Assembly (NCBI RefSeq): GCF_031119335.1
Contig: NZ_JAVHXT010000026.1
Span: 1-35,212 of the forward strand
DNA length: 35,212 bases
Reading direction: 5' to 3'
Source of the DNA: Pedobacter sp.
GTDB taxonomy: Bacteria; Bacteroidota; Bacteroidia; Sphingobacteriales; Sphingobacteriaceae
Shown: positions 16,434 through 23,868 of the stretch, piece after piece
Layout of the letters: each line of letters starts with the position of its first letter
Position numbering within the stretch: position 1 is the first letter of the stretch
The notes under the pieces: generated by a model
Told to the model about the DNA's origin: nothing
The model's input: only the letters and a program-made list of their open reading frames with translations
Database searches by the model: none
Position numbers and translations under genes: made by a program

Positions 16434-17630
16434 ATGAGTATTTTATCAGACAGAATAAATAACCTATCAGAATCAGCTACGCTAAAAATGACCAAATTAG
16501 GTCGCGAGCTAGCTGCAAAAGGCGTAAACGTTATTAGTTTAAGTGTTGGAGAGCCAGATTTTAACACACCAGAACATGTTAAAGAAGCTGCGAAAAAGGC
16601 TTTAGACGATAACTTTACCCGTTACTCTCCAGTACCAGGATATCCAGATTTGCGTCAAGCTATTGTTAACAAGTTGAAGGAAGAAAACAACCTTGATTAC
16701 GACATTTCGCAAATCGTTGTTTCTACCGGCGCAAAGCAATCTCTTTCTAACGTAATCCTTACTTTGATAAATCCAGGCGATGAGGTAATTATCCCTACTC
16801 CTTACTGGGTTTCTTATTCTGAAATGGTAACACTTGCCGAAGGTAAATCTGTTTTTATTGATGCATCTATAGAAAGTGATTTTAAAATTACCCCAGAGCA
16901 ATTAGAAGCAGCAATTACTCCAAAAAGTAAATTGTTTATGTTTTCTTCGCCAAACAACCCAACGGGCACAGTTTACAGCAAAGATGAACTAGCTGCTTTA
17001 GCAAAAGTGTTCGAAAAACACCCTCAAATCTTCATCCTTTCTGACGAGATTTACGAGCACATCAACTTTGTTGACCAACACGAATCAATTGCACAGTTTC
17101 CAAGCGTTAAAGATCGTGTAATTATCGTAAATGGTTTTTCTAAAGCATTCGCAATGACGGGCTGGCGTTTAGGTTATATTGCCGCTAGCAAAGAAATTGC
17201 TGCTGCCAACGATAAATTACAAGGCCAAACCACCTCTGGAACTTGTTCTATTGCACAGCGTGCCGGTATTGTAGCTTACGAGCAAGGTTTGGATACCGTA
17301 AACGAGATGAAAAAAGCTTTCGCTCGTCGTCGTCAATTGGTTTATGATTTATTAAAAGATATTCCAGGTGTTAAAACCAACCTACCAGAAGGCGCATTTT
17401 ATTTCTTCCCGGAAGTGAGCTCGTTCTTTGGCAAAAAAGATGCTGATGGGAATGTAATTAAAGGCTCTGGCGACTTGGCACTTTACCTATTAAACGTTGG
17501 CCACGTGGCAACTGTAGGCGGCGATAGCTTCGGTAACGACAATTACATCCGCTTATCTTACGCTGCATCAGACGAGAGTTTGGTAGAGGCGTTGAGAAGA
17601 ATTAAAGAAGCATTAGGCAAATTAAGCTAG
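16434..17630 (+). CDS. PLP-dependent class I/II aminotransferase (aspartate aminotransferase-like)
   Basis: A 398-residue fold-type I transaminase of the Ib aspartate aminotransferase subgroup, transferring amino groups between an amino acid (probably aspartate or an aromatic residue) and 2-oxoglutarate in the cytoplasm. Visible signatures: ISLSVGEPDFNTP near the N-terminus, STGAKQSLSN, the SSPNNPTGTVYS loop, SDEIYEHI (the Asp that pairs with the pyridine nitrogen), and GFSKAFAMTGWRLGY with Schiff-base Lys237. Arg373 in IRLSYA would bind the substrate carboxylate. Length is typical. Start at ATG, just below the promoter. Monocistronic, with its own terminator. Substrate specificity within the subgroup is not certain, so I give no symbol. 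Confidence 0.95.
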   Translation: MSILSDRINNLSESATLKMTKLGRELAAKGVNVISLSVGEPDFNTPEHVKEAAKKALDDNFTRYSPVPGYPDLRQAIVNKLKEENNLDYDISQIVVSTGAKQSLSNVILTLINPGDEVIIPTPYWVSYSEMVTLAEGKSVFIDASIESDFKITPEQLEAAITPKSKLFMFSSPNNPTGTVYSKDELAALAKVFEKHPQIFILSDEIYEHINFVDQHESIAQFPSVKDRVIIVNGFSKAFAMTGWRLGYIAASKEIAAANDKLQGQTTSGTCSIAQRAGIVAYEQGLDTVNEMKKAFARRRQLVYDLLKDIPGVKTNLPEGAFYFFPEVSSFFGKKDADGNVIKGSGDLALYLLNVGHVATVGGDSFGNDNYIRLSYAASDESLVEALRRIKEALGKLS

Positions 17631-17654
17631 CCTATCCTCAAACAACATAAATAG

Positions 17655-17688
17655 AAAGCGCTCGATTTCCATATCAGGGCGCTTTTTT
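17655..17688 (+). terminator. Rho-independent terminator of the aminotransferase gene
   Basis: Stem AAAGCGC / GCGCTTT extended by a G-U and a C-G pair, with a 13-base loop, followed by TTTTTTA on the plus strand. It begins about 25 bases after the stop codon. Confidence 0.85.
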
Positions 17689-17720
17689 ATTTGAAAAGCA
17701 ATTTCAGTGCTGCTAGGTTC

Positions 17721-17825
17721 CGAAAGCCGGGCTATCCGTTACTACCGAAAAAACCTGTGAAATAACCGAGCAATCCTTTCAAAATTGCGGATAGTACTTA
17801 AAATCGGTATCCACTTCTATCCCGT
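17721..17825. repeat. Degenerate dispersed repeat with internal inverted homology
   Basis: GGCTATCCG (17730-17738) is answered by CGGATAG (17788-17794), and then by a second CTATCCCG at 17818-17825. The layout (GGGCTATCCG, variable middle, GCGGATA, CTTCTATCCCG) recalls a repeat family I associate with Sphingobacteriaceae intergenic DNA. That family assignment is from memory and untested. No protein is encoded. Confidence 0.45.
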
Positions 17826-17940
17826 TTAGGCGACTTAGTTCAGAAGATATGTGAGGAAGTTATCAGTATGCTAAGATTTACTTGACACTAATAAAATATC
17901 AAATCAATATCAGCATCAGTCCATATACTTTTATATAATT

Positions 17941-17972
17941 TTACGTAACTTTACAATATATTTATACGTAAC
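17941..17972 (+). promoter_or_regulatory. Paired TACGTAAC sites upstream of the antitoxin gene
   Basis: TACGTAAC occurs at 17942-17949 and again at 17965-17972, 23 bases apart in the same orientation. The first copy lies in the palindrome TTACGTAA and overlaps TAACTTTA (17946-17953), a one-mismatch -7 element. The second ends 10 bases before the antitoxin ATG. This fits autorepression by the antitoxin. Confidence 0.45.
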
Positions 17973-17982
17973 ATAAGAAGCC

Positions 17983-18225
17983 ATGAACACGAAACTAACT
18001 TTAAATATCAATCAACATATTATTGAAGAGGCGAAGACGTACGCTAAAGAAAATCGTGTTAGCCTATCAAAACTGATAGAAAACTACCTTCACTCGCTTA
18101 CCAAAAAAGACAAAGAGAAATCTAAAGTAACTCCTTTGGTAGAGAGCTTGACAGGTGTAATTAAATTAGAAGACAAAGATTACAAAGAAGAATATATAGA
18201 CTATCTAGAAAAAAAATACAAATGA
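17983..18225 (+). CDS. DUF6364-type ribbon-helix-helix antitoxin
   Basis: An 80-residue protein. Residues 1-45 have the ribbon-helix-helix layout: a beta strand TKLTLNINQ, a first helix HIIEEAKTYAKENR, a turn, and a second helix SLSKLIENYLHSLTKK. This is the DUF6364 pattern. The C-terminal half is charged (KDKEKSKVTPLVESL, then EDKDYKEEYIDYLEKKYK) and would wrap the toxin. The gene overlaps the PIN toxin gene by 4 bases (ATGA), the usual order and coupling for VapBC-like modules. It probably represses its own operon through the paired sites just upstream. Neutralisation of the toxin is inferred from family and context. Confidence 0.85.
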   Translation: MNTKLTLNINQHIIEEAKTYAKENRVSLSKLIENYLHSLTKKDKEKSKVTPLVESLTGVIKLEDKDYKEEYIDYLEKKYK

Positions 18226-18644
18226 TGGAAAAAGTATTTGTTGACACCAACATTGTATTGGACCTGCTTGCGAAACGAGATGGTTTTTACGAAGCTGCAC
18301 AAGAGCTATTTTCTAAATCGGACAATGAAGAAATTGATCTATATGTTTCTGCTTTGACTATAGCTAACACTCATTATTTACTAACAAATAGGTACAAGGC
18401 AGACGATGTCAGAAAGATAATTATCAAGTTCAAAATATTGGTTAAAGTTTTGCCAACTGATGATAAAATTATAGATCTGGCCTTAGCTTCTGATTTTAAA
18501 GATTTTGAAGATGCTATGCAGTACCATACAGCACTTGAAAACAATCTGGACATCATTGTCACAAGAAACAAAAGAGATTTCAAGAATACTAAACTACCGA
18601 TTTTAACCGCACAGGAGTATGTGGAGTTAAAAAGAATAAATTAA
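18222..18644 (+). CDS. PIN-domain ribonuclease toxin (VapC-like)
   Basis: A 140-residue single PIN domain (PIN_3-like). Acidic residues of the metal centre: Asp8 in VFVDTNIVLDLL (with Asp14 close by), the Asp of DFEDAMQY, and the Asp of VTRNKRDF. PIN toxins cut RNA in a Mg-dependent way, often tRNA, and stop growth when the antitoxin is lost. The segment SALTIANTHYLL is usual for this branch, so the absence of the middle Glu seen in other VapC proteins is not a sign of damage. The frame is intact. The stop codon's last base is the first base of an inverted-repeat element. A second ATG follows immediately (MM start); either could be used. Confidence 0.88.
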   Translation: MMEKVFVDTNIVLDLLAKRDGFYEAAQELFSKSDNEEIDLYVSALTIANTHYLLTNRYKADDVRKIIIKFKILVKVLPTDDKIIDLALASDFKDFEDAMQYHTALENNLDIIVTRNKRDFKNTKLPILTAQEYVELKRIN

Positions 18645-18796
18645 GAAGCTGTTTAAATTTTAGTGAATTTTTTTACTTGTCAGTCTGAGCTTAGCCTGTG
18701 CCGATTTAATCGGTATCGAAGACTACTTGCTGAAGAATGTTTCGACGAGCTCAACATGACACCTGTATTTTTGCAAAGGAAATTTAAACAGCTTCT
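18644..18796. repeat. 153-bp inverted-repeat element after the toxin gene
   Basis: Perfect 17-base outer arms (AGAAGCTGTTTAAATTT and its complement at 18780-18796). Inside is a second, imperfect pair, TGTCAGTCTGAGCT (18678-18691) against AGCTCAACATGACA (18748-18761), and a tight hairpin CCGATT-T-AATCGG (18701-18713). No coding capacity. Such nested arms suggest a small non-autonomous dispersed repeat. It could also stop transcription from both sides. Confidence 0.7.
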
Positions 18797-18852
18797 AAGT
18801 TTAAATTAAACACCTAATAACAAGATAAATCAAAAAAACCTAAGAAAACACC

Positions 18853-20100
18853 CTAACTCCTAATCGCTTCCACCGGATCTAACCTCGAAGCAGAATAAGC
18901 TGGCCAAAATCCAGAGATCATCCCTATAATAACCGAAACGCTTATGCCTAACATGATATTGCTCAGGTACAGCACTACTGTAAAATCTGTAAGTGCATTA
19001 ACTAATAAAGTAATCAGATAAACCAACAGCAATCCGCATAGCCCCCCCATTAAACAGAGCACTACAGCCTCGAAAATAAACTGTAAGAGTATAAAGTAAT
19101 TTTTAGCACCTAAAGATTTCTGTATACCTATAATATTGGTACGTTCCCTCACAGAAACGAACATAATGTTAGCAATACCGAAACCACCTACCAAAATAGA
19201 AAAACCACCAATAATCCAGCCGCCAATGTTAATAGCATCAAACATTAAATCTAACTGGTTAGAAAGCATAGTGGTTTTGTTCAGCGAAAAATCCTCTTCT
19301 TGCCCAGGCCCTATCCTTCTTATTGCCCGCATCTGACCTTTAAGTTCGCTCTCTACCTCGTCTAAACTGATGTGCTCTTTACCACGTACGGTTATCTGAG
19401 GGTTATAACGCTCGTTGTTGATATCGAAAATTCCCTTGGCAAAGTTCATTGGTACAAGCACATTTTTATCCTGCGACATGCCCATCATATCTTCACCTTC
19501 TTTTTTAAACACACCTACTACAGTTACCCTTCTGCCTACCAATTTGATCTGTTTTCCAACCGGATCATCACTACCAAAAAGTCCTTCAGCTATTTCGGCC
19601 CCCATAATACATACCGGGCTTCCCGTTTGGCTTTCATTATCTGTAAAATATCTTCCAGCTTGAAACTCTAAATTCCAAGTTTGATCATACTCATGCGTAG
19701 CGGCATTTAAAAATGCACCTTCTACCGAAGCGCTTCTATATTTTACAGTTCTACCGCTAGCAGAAACTTCAAAACATACGCCTTTGGCACTTTCCATTCG
19801 TTCCCGCAAAGCCAAATAATCTCTATAAGAAGGTTCAGGACGGTTCACATATTTCCACCAAGGGTAGCTATCACCAAAAATCCAAGGCCATTTTTGCACA
19901 AACAAAGTGTTAGAACCTAGCTTATCAACACTTGCCTGAATATTGTTTCGCATAGTATCAACCCCCGTAAAAACAGCGATAATGATAAAAATACCAATGG
20001 TAATACCCAAAAGGGACAGTGACGTACGTAATTTATTTTGTCGTAGAGCGTCCCAAGCAAACCTAAAACTCTCTCCAATAAGTCGAAAAACTAGCAGCAT
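18853..20100 (-). CDS. ABC transporter permease, MacB/FtsX type
   Basis: A 415-residue permease. It has one N-terminal membrane helix (about residues 25-48, SLLGITIGIFIIIAVFTGVD), a large periplasmic MacB-PCD domain (about 50-280), and three C-terminal helices of the FtsX domain (from about 285), ending in the family's AYSASRLDPVEAIRS. MacB-like permeases are mechanotransmission proteins acting with an ATPase and often a membrane-fusion protein. Neither is beside this gene, so the partners must be encoded elsewhere. Substrate unknown; export of peptides, lipoproteins or drugs are the known options. The -7 element lies only 12 bases before the ATG, implying a very short leader. Confidence 0.93.
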   Translation of the reverse strand: MLLVFRLIGESFRFAWDALRQNKLRTSLSLLGITIGIFIIIAVFTGVDTMRNNIQASVDKLGSNTLFVQKWPWIFGDSYPWWKYVNRPEPSYRDYLALRERMESAKGVCFEVSASGRTVKYRSASVEGAFLNAATHEYDQTWNLEFQAGRYFTDNESQTGSPVCIMGAEIAEGLFGSDDPVGKQIKLVGRRVTVVGVFKKEGEDMMGMSQDKNVLVPMNFAKGIFDINNERYNPQITVRGKEHISLDEVESELKGQMRAIRRIGPGQEEDFSLNKTTMLSNQLDLMFDAINIGGWIIGGFSILVGGFGIANIMFVSVRERTNIIGIQKSLGAKNYFILLQFIFEAVVLCLMGGLCGLLLVYLITLLVNALTDFTVVLYLSNIMLGISVSVIIGMISGFWPAYSASRLDPVEAIRS

Positions 20101-20111
20101 AATTGTTAGAC

Positions 20112-20119
20112 CAAATGTA
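20112..20119 (-). promoter_or_regulatory. Promoter -7 element of the ABC permease gene
   Basis: TACATTTG on the minus strand, an exact TAnnTTTG match, with its last base 12 bases upstream of the ATG. Transcription would start within about ten bases of the start codon. Behind it, at 20141-20162, is an A-rich short-word tract (AGTGAAAAGTAAAAAGTTAA). Confidence 0.5.
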
Positions 20120-20265
20120 GTTAAAAAGGTTACACCTCCATAAGTGAAAAGTAAAAAGTTAAGGATAATCAGCTAAAAAACTATCCACACTGCAATTAAA
20201 TAGCTGTATTTTTTTGAAATTATCTGCCTATGTGTTTTCCATTTCAAAAAAAGGATATTATTTTG

Positions 20266-20273
20266 TAAATTTG
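20266..20273 (+). promoter_or_regulatory. Promoter -7 element of queA
   Basis: TAAATTTG followed by CGC, an exact TAnnTTTGC match, with a weak -33 candidate (TTTC at 20242-20245) 20 bases upstream. It lies 27 bases before the queA start codon. Confidence 0.7.
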
Positions 20274-20300
20274 CGCCCTAATTTACTATATCCATAAAAT

Positions 20301-21350
20301 ATGAAGTTATCTCAATTCAAGTTCAATTTACCTGACTCACTTTTAGCAAATGATCCTGCAGAAGAGAGAGACGAAGCACGTTTAATGGTGTTACACAAAG
20401 ACACTGGTAAGATTGAGCATAAAATCTTCAAAGATGTTTTAGGTTATTTTGACGATAAAGATGTAATGATCCTTAATAACACCAAGGTTTTTCCTGCTCG
20501 TTTATATGGCAATAAAGAAAAAACTGGTGCTACTATTGAGGTTTTTTTGTTACGCGAATTAAATAAGGAGCTTCGTTTATGGGATGTTTTGGTAGATCCA
20601 GCCCGTAAAATTCGTGTTGGTAACAAACTGTATTTTGGTGATGATGATTTACTAGTTGCAGAGGTTGTAGACAACACTACTTCACGTGGGCGTACTATTC
20701 GTTTCTTATTTGATGGAACTGACGAGGAATTTAGAAGAAACGTAGAAATTTTAGGTGAAACTCCACTTCCAAAATACATCAAGCGTAAAGCAACTGAAAA
20801 AGACAAAGAGCGTTACCAAACTATTTTTGCTAAACACGAAGGTGCTGTAGCTGCTCCTACTGCGGGTTTACACTTTAGCAGAGAGCTGATGAAACGTTTA
20901 GAGCTTAAAGGTATTGACTTTGCAGAGGTTACCCTACACGTTGGTTTAGGAACTTTCCGCCCGGTTGAGGTAGAAGATTTAACTAAGCACAAAATGGACT
21001 CTGAGCAGTTTATTATCGAACAAAAGGACGCAAACATTGTTAACAAAGCAATAGAAGAGAAAAGAAGAATTTGTGCTGTTGGTACAACTTCAATGCGTGC
21101 TATCGAATCAGCGGTTTCTGCAAACAGAACGTTAAAAGCAGCAAACGATTGGACTAGCAAGTTTATTTTCCCTCCTTACGAGTTTAGCATTGCTAACTCG
21201 ATGATTACCAATTTCCACACCTCTGAATCTACTTTATTGATGATGGTAAGTGCTTTTGGTGGTTACGAAAATGTAATGAACGCATACGAAGTTGCTGTGA
21301 AAGAGAAATATCGTTTCTACAGCTACGGAGATGCGATGTTAATTATATAA
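20301..21350 (+). CDS. queA: S-adenosylmethionine:tRNA ribosyltransferase-isomerase
   Basis: A 349-residue enzyme of queuosine synthesis. It transfers and isomerises the ribosyl group of S-adenosylmethionine onto preQ1 at position 34 of tRNAs with GUN anticodons, giving epoxyqueuosine. Family blocks are present from the start: FKFNLPDSLLANDPAEERDE, ILNNTKVFPARL, GETPLPKYIKR, the strongly conserved AVAAPTAGLHFS, HVGLGTFRPVEVEDL, AVGTTSMRAIE and ITNFHTSESTLLMMVSAF. Length is normal. The gene has a good promoter and is followed after 80 bases by ispD in the same direction. No other queuosine gene is in view. Confidence 0.98.
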   Translation: MKLSQFKFNLPDSLLANDPAEERDEARLMVLHKDTGKIEHKIFKDVLGYFDDKDVMILNNTKVFPARLYGNKEKTGATIEVFLLRELNKELRLWDVLVDPARKIRVGNKLYFGDDDLLVAEVVDNTTSRGRTIRFLFDGTDEEFRRNVEILGETPLPKYIKRKATEKDKERYQTIFAKHEGAVAAPTAGLHFSRELMKRLELKGIDFAEVTLHVGLGTFRPVEVEDLTKHKMDSEQFIIEQKDANIVNKAIEEKRRICAVGTTSMRAIESAVSANRTLKAANDWTSKFIFPPYEFSIANSMITNFHTSESTLLMMVSAFGGYENVMNAYEVAVKEKYRFYSYGDAMLII

Positions 21351-21426
21351 GTACAGCGTAATGAGAATTGCGTATTGCGTTTAATTTCACATCTCAATAC
21401 ACAATACTAACTACTCAATACTAAAT
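21351..21426. repeat. AATAC/GCGTATT short-word tract between queA and ispD
   Basis: Repeated words such as ATTGCGTATTGCG, then CAATACACAATACTAA and CTCAATACT, fill nearly the whole spacer. The two halves are roughly inverted relative to one another (GTATTG against CAATAC). A further GATACGCAATAAC piece occurs at 22323-22335. Confidence 0.5.
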
Positions 21427-21430
21427 AAAT

Positions 21431-22108
21431 ATGAAATTCTACGCAATAATTGTAGCTGGTGGGTCTGGAAAGCGAATGCAAACCGCAATAGCCAAACAGT
21501 TTTTATTGCTTAATGAAAAGCCTGTGATGATGCATACATTACAGGCTTTTCATCTTTCTGAAGTTCAACCAGAAATCATCGTAGTTTTAGCAAAAGCTGA
21601 GCATGAATACTGGAAGGAGCTTTGTTTAAAGTACAATTTTAATATTCCCCACACTTTAATAGAGGGCGGCAAAGAACGTTTTCACTCTGTAAGAAACGGT
21701 TTGATGTCCATTAGAGACGATGGCGTTGTAGCCATTCATGATGCGGTTAGACCAGTGATAAATTCAAGCTTAATTACACAGACTTTTAAGCATGCTTTAG
21801 AATTAGGCAATGCTATTCCTTGTGTTAAGCCTAGCGATTCTGTGCGTGAGATTGAGAATACGAGCAGCAAAATCTTAAATCGTGACAAATTGGTACTGAT
21901 ACAAACACCTCAAACATTCGATTTAGGCCAGCTTAGAATAGCTTACCAGCAATCGTTCTCTCCTATTTTCACAGATGATGCCTCAGTTGTAGAGGCTGCT
22001 GGCTTTCCAATTAATCTAATCGAAGGCAATAGGAATAATATCAAGGTAACATTTCCTGAAGATTTAGAATTGGCAAGTTTTCTGTTAAAGCATAATATTC
22101 CTGGGTAG
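21431..22108 (+). CDS. ispD: 2-C-methyl-D-erythritol 4-phosphate cytidylyltransferase
   Basis: A 225-residue enzyme of the non-mevalonate (MEP) isoprenoid pathway. It joins CTP and methylerythritol 4-phosphate to give CDP-methylerythritol. The CTP-binding loop VAGGSGKRM with Arg15 and the following KQFLLL with Lys22 correspond to Arg20 and Lys27 of the E. coli enzyme. GGKERFHSVRNGL, VAIHDAVRP, QTPQTF, TDDASVVE and NNIKVTFPEDL complete the family pattern. Normal length. It follows queA in the same direction; the link is probably transcriptional only, since the pathways differ. No clear terminator follows, but a repeat cluster with inverted arms lies beyond it. Confidence 0.97.
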   Translation: MKFYAIIVAGGSGKRMQTAIAKQFLLLNEKPVMMHTLQAFHLSEVQPEIIVVLAKAEHEYWKELCLKYNFNIPHTLIEGGKERFHSVRNGLMSIRDDGVVAIHDAVRPVINSSLITQTFKHALELGNAIPCVKPSDSVREIENTSSKILNRDKLVLIQTPQTFDLGQLRIAYQQSFSPIFTDDASVVEAAGFPINLIEGNRNNIKVTFPEDLELASFLLKHNIPG

Positions 22109-22126
22109 TTTTTTATAACATTTGGT

Positions 22127-22308
22127 CGTCAACTCGACCGTAGCGGAGAGATCTTTCGATTTTACGGAGAAGAAAGATTCAGGCACACAACAAGTGTATA
22201 CCATCAATTTGCAACTAAACGTCATTTCGACGATAGGAGAAATCTAAAAGTTAATTTATTACATGTGTATTTTCATTTGCTAGATTTCTCTCTACGTTCG
22301 AAATGACG
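22127..22308. repeat. Composite dispersed repeat between ispD and gltD
   Basis: An inverted pair: CGTCATTTCGACGATAGGAG (22220-22239, arm ending with AAATCTA at 22245) faces a near-complementary arm at 22281-22308 that ends in TTCGAAATGACG. A third related half, CGTCAACTCGACCGTAGCGG, starts at 22127. The pattern CGTCATTTCGA-CGnAG-GAGAAATCT is a widespread intergenic repeat type in Bacteroidota, from memory. No coding capacity. Confidence 0.65.
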
Positions 22309-22334
22309 ACAAAAGGCAAAACCGATACGCAATA

Positions 22335-22369
22335 ACAAAAAAGGCCCAAACGAAAAACGTCTGGACCTT
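22335..22369 (-). terminator. Rho-independent terminator of the gltB-gltD operon
   Basis: Read on the minus strand, AAGGTCCAGACG pairs with CGTTTGGGCCTT as an unbroken 12-bp stem including two G-U pairs, with a T-rich 5-base loop and a T run behind it. On the plus strand the same two positions would be mismatches, so the hairpin is built for the glt direction. It begins about 28 bases after the gltD stop. Confidence 0.88.
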
Positions 22370-22397
22370 GGTTGTAAAAGTATAAAAACAAAAGTTC

Positions 22398-23867
22398 TTA
22401 AGCGTAAGCTACGGCATCTTTAGATGGTAATTTACTGAAACCCATTAAGTGTTCATCCACTTTACGAGCCGTCTCACGACCTTCAGAAATTGCCCAAACC
22501 ACTAAAGATTGTCCTCTGCGCATATCGCCAGCGGCAAAAATCTTAGGGATGTTAGTTTGATATTGACCTTCAACAGCTTTTACATTTCCTCTTTCATCCA
22601 ATTCTACACCTAATTTCTCAATTAAACCTTCCTTTTGAGGATGCAAGAAACCCATTGCTAACAGCACCAATTCGCAAGGATATTCTTTTTCAGTTCCTGG
22701 AACTTCTTTAAAGCCAAGCGGTCGTCCAGTTGCGGTATCAATATCCCATTCTACATCAACTACTTTTAGGGCTTTCAAATTACCTTGTTCATCTTTAATA
22801 AATTCTTTGGTATTCACCGACCAAGCACGTTGCGCACCTTCTTCGTGAGAAGTAGTGATTTTCAATAACATTGGATAACTTGGCCAAGGCATGTTTACCG
22901 TACGCATTTGTGGAGGCATTGGCATAATCTCAAACTGCGTAACAGATTTTGCTCCATGACGGTTTGAAGTACCGATACAATCTGAACCTGTATCACCGCC
23001 ACCAATTACAATCACGTTTTTGCCTGTCGCTAAAATCTCTTCAGCCTCTACTTTACGACCACCCACACGTTTGTTCTGTTGCTTCAAGAAATCCATTGCA
23101 AAATGAACCCCTTTAGCATCCCTTCCTGGCAAGTTCAAATCACGAGGGATAGTTGAACCACCAGCTAAAACAATCGCCTGGAAATCGCGTAATAAAGTGC
23201 TGATTTCCACATTTTCGCCAACGTTAGCATTGTATTGAAAAGTTATTCCCTCTTCCTCCATCAATTTAATCCTTCTTTCTACCACATCTTTCTGTAGTTT
23301 AAAATCAGGAATACCATAACGAAGCAATCCACCAGCTACATCATCACGTTCGTAAACTACTACTTCATGACCAGCTTTGTTCAATTGCGCAGCAGCAGCT
23401 AATCCCGCAGGACCAGAACCTACCACAGCCACTTTTTTACCAGTTCTGATTAATGGCTCGTTTGCTTTGATATAGCCTTTTTCGAAAGCAATTTCAATGA
23501 TATGCTTTTCAATTTCCTCAATAGAAACTGGAGATTTGTTTATTCCCAACACACAAGCACTTTCGCAAGGCGCAGGACAAATTCTACCCGTAAATTCCGG
23601 AAAATTGTTTGTACTTAATAAAATCTCGGCAGCTTGCAACCATTTACCCTGATAAACCGCATCGTTAAACTCAGGAATTACATTTCCTAATGGGCAACCA
23701 GATTGGCAAAACGGCACACCGCAATCCATACAACGACCAGATTGTCTGTTCAACTCATCAGATGGCAATAGCGATACAAACTCATCGTAGTGATTTAAAC
23801 GCTCTTGAGGCGCTTGTTTTGAAGGCGAAACTCTTTCGTATTCAAAAAATCCTGTCACTTTTCCCAT
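22398..23867 (-). CDS. gltD: Glutamate synthase (NADPH) small subunit
   Basis: A 489-residue flavoprotein that takes electrons from NAD(P)H and passes them through two [4Fe-4S] clusters to the large subunit. Cluster ligands are in the N-terminal part: CMDCGVPFCQSGC (Cys46, 49, 54, 58) and CPAPCESAC (Cys97, 101, 105). The FAD-binding loop VVGSGPAGLAAA (150-155 for GSGPAG) follows, then the second Rossmann motif VIGGGDTGSDC for the nicotinamide nucleotide, and near the end FAAGDMRRGQSLVVWAISEG. It begins one base after the gltB stop, so the subunits are made from one message. Normal length. Confidence 0.98.
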   Translation of the reverse strand: MGKVTGFFEYERVSPSKQAPQERLNHYDEFVSLLPSDELNRQSGRCMDCGVPFCQSGCPLGNVIPEFNDAVYQGKWLQAAEILLSTNNFPEFTGRICPAPCESACVLGINKSPVSIEEIEKHIIEIAFEKGYIKANEPLIRTGKKVAVVGSGPAGLAAAAQLNKAGHEVVVYERDDVAGGLLRYGIPDFKLQKDVVERRIKLMEEEGITFQYNANVGENVEISTLLRDFQAIVLAGGSTIPRDLNLPGRDAKGVHFAMDFLKQQNKRVGGRKVEAEEILATGKNVIVIGGGDTGSDCIGTSNRHGAKSVTQFEIMPMPPQMRTVNMPWPSYPMLLKITTSHEEGAQRAWSVNTKEFIKDEQGNLKALKVVDVEWDIDTATGRPLGFKEVPGTEKEYPCELVLLAMGFLHPQKEGLIEKLGVELDERGNVKAVEGQYQTNIPKIFAAGDMRRGQSLVVWAISEGRETARKVDEHLMGFSKLPSKDAVAYA

Positions 23868-23868
23868 C

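Larger units (their letters stand above)
17689..17982. other. Intergenic region before the toxin-antitoxin genes
   Basis: About 290 bases without a gene. The first part holds a degenerate dispersed repeat (listed next) and the last 45 bases the candidate promoter and operator of the toxin-antitoxin pair. Between them, 17826-17930, is AT-rich sequence in which I see nothing. Confidence 0.7.

Noticed and set aside
18222..18644. PIN toxin inactivated by loss of a catalytic Glu
   Set aside because: The SALTIAN segment without Glu is usual in this PIN branch, and the other acidic residues are intact.
17631..18852. Genomic island or prophage remnant around the toxin-antitoxin genes
   Set aside because: No integrase, transposase, phage gene or attachment-site duplication is visible; only short repeats and the toxin-antitoxin pair itself.
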